DNA of 64,000 nucleotides from Burkholderiaceae bacterium (GTDB lineage: Bacteria > Pseudomonadota > Gammaproteobacteria > Burkholderiales > Burkholderiaceae_C): positions 1,984,001 to 2,048,000 of the forward strand of contig JAHCKM010000001.1 in NCBI GenBank assembly GCA_026125795.1, written 5' to 3'. Within the stretch, counting starts at the first letter, position 1. Every line of letters begins with the position of its first letter. The position numbers and the translations under genes are program-made. The notes under the pieces were generated by a model, which saw only the letters and a program-made list of their open reading frames with translations, ran no database searches and was not told where the DNA came from. Shown here piece by piece: positions 63,789 through 64,000 of the stretch.

Positions 63789-64000
63789 TCAGGCCGCCGT
63801 GCGAGCGCCGAGGGTCTCGGCCACCCAGTCGGCGATGTAGTGGCCGGCGTTGATGCTGTTGTCGAAGCTGGCGTGCTGCACGCCGCCGCCGCGCTCTGTG
63901 AAGATCTTCAACTCGCGCTTCGGGCTGTTGACGAGCTGCTCGTAGGTGCGGTGCGCCCACTTCAGCGGGATCTGCGAGTCCTTCTCGCCGTGCGTCACCA
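63789..64000 (-). CDS. Alpha/beta hydrolase, C-terminal part (truncated by window edge)
   Basis: The frame is open to the window end, so the N-terminus lies beyond 64000. Visible are THGEKDSQIPLKWAHRTYEQ (the Asp-loop region) and GGGVQHASFDNSINAG (catalytic His), ending ADWVAETLGARTAA. This is the C-terminal end of an alpha/beta hydrolase of the type often found beside ring-cleavage genes. It lies 23 bp upstream of the dioxygenase gene in the same operon. Confidence 0.8.
   Translation of the reverse strand, partial: VTHGEKDSQIPLKWAHRTYEQLVNSPKRELKIFTERGGGVQHASFDNSINAGHYIADWVAETLGARTAA

Overview
The window is high-GC chromosomal DNA from a Betaproteobacterium of the order Burkholderiales. Evidence is the gene order leuC-leuD-leuB-asd-fimV-truA-trpF-trpB-trpA-accD-folC-dedD-cvpA-purF-metZ-gltX, the sdhCDAB-sdhE-gltA block beside mdh and acnB, strong GC bias at third codon positions, and frequent GTG/TTG starts. 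I cannot fix the genus. The sequence resembles the Rubrivivax/Leptothrix/Methylibium type of Burkholderiales more than Burkholderia itself, but that is an impression. No phage, plasmid or CRISPR signature is present. The only complete mobile element is one IS110-type insertion sequence.

Layout. 1-333 holds the end of a membrane protein gene. 309-4651 (minus) has a thiamine-diphosphate enzyme and aconitase B. 4863-8789 (minus) has two small genes, a tandem pair of secreted paralogues, a CitE-like lyase and malate dehydrogenase. 8902-14877 (plus) has a HutC-type GntR regulator, the succinate dehydrogenase operon and citrate synthase, so this end of the window is a TCA-cycle cluster. 15164-18259 (plus) has a DUF547 protein, an ATP-grasp protein and a patatin-like lipoprotein. 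18260-22463 has a YHS protein and an ergothioneine locus (egtB and egtD transcribed divergently around a methyltransferase and an SMR transporter). 22555-23658 is a DUF2855 protein. 23749-31774 is a propionyl-CoA/methylmalonyl-CoA operon (mutase, MeaB chaperone, both carboxylase subunits, a VOC protein) with a divergent GntR/FCD regulator. 31851-33660 has a DUF481 protein and a LysR regulator. 33701-38112 is leuCDB-asd. 38300-52654 is fimV to gltX, followed by tRNA-Ala(GGC) and tRNA-Glu(TTC). 52904-55182 is a loose region with a structured RNA candidate, an ACT-domain protein, a decayed gene fragment, and a MarR regulator divergent from a siderophore-interacting protein. 55193-64000 (minus) is an aromatic-catabolism-like cluster interrupted by the IS110 element.

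How the parts work together. The left half covers central carbon metabolism: acnB, mdh, sdh and gltA run the oxidative TCA cycle, and the propionyl-CoA branch feeds it succinyl-CoA. An 18-bp perfect palindrome in front of acnB has the form expected of a HutC/GntR operator, and such a regulator is encoded between mdh and sdhC. The middle block is amino-acid, tRNA, folate, fatty-acid and purine biosynthesis. The right end probably hydroxylates and meta-cleaves an aromatic compound, but the substrate cannot be told from the sequence.

The most unusual features are a family of GC-rich palindromic repeats (six copies seen), one of which lies in frame inside the thiamine-diphosphate enzyme gene; a terminator-ended structured RNA candidate after tRNA-Glu; the long non-coding left end of the IS110 element, where a bridge RNA is expected; a 27-codon ORF overlapping metZ and gltX at both ends; and a frameshifted remnant of a BNR/GH74-type glycosidase.
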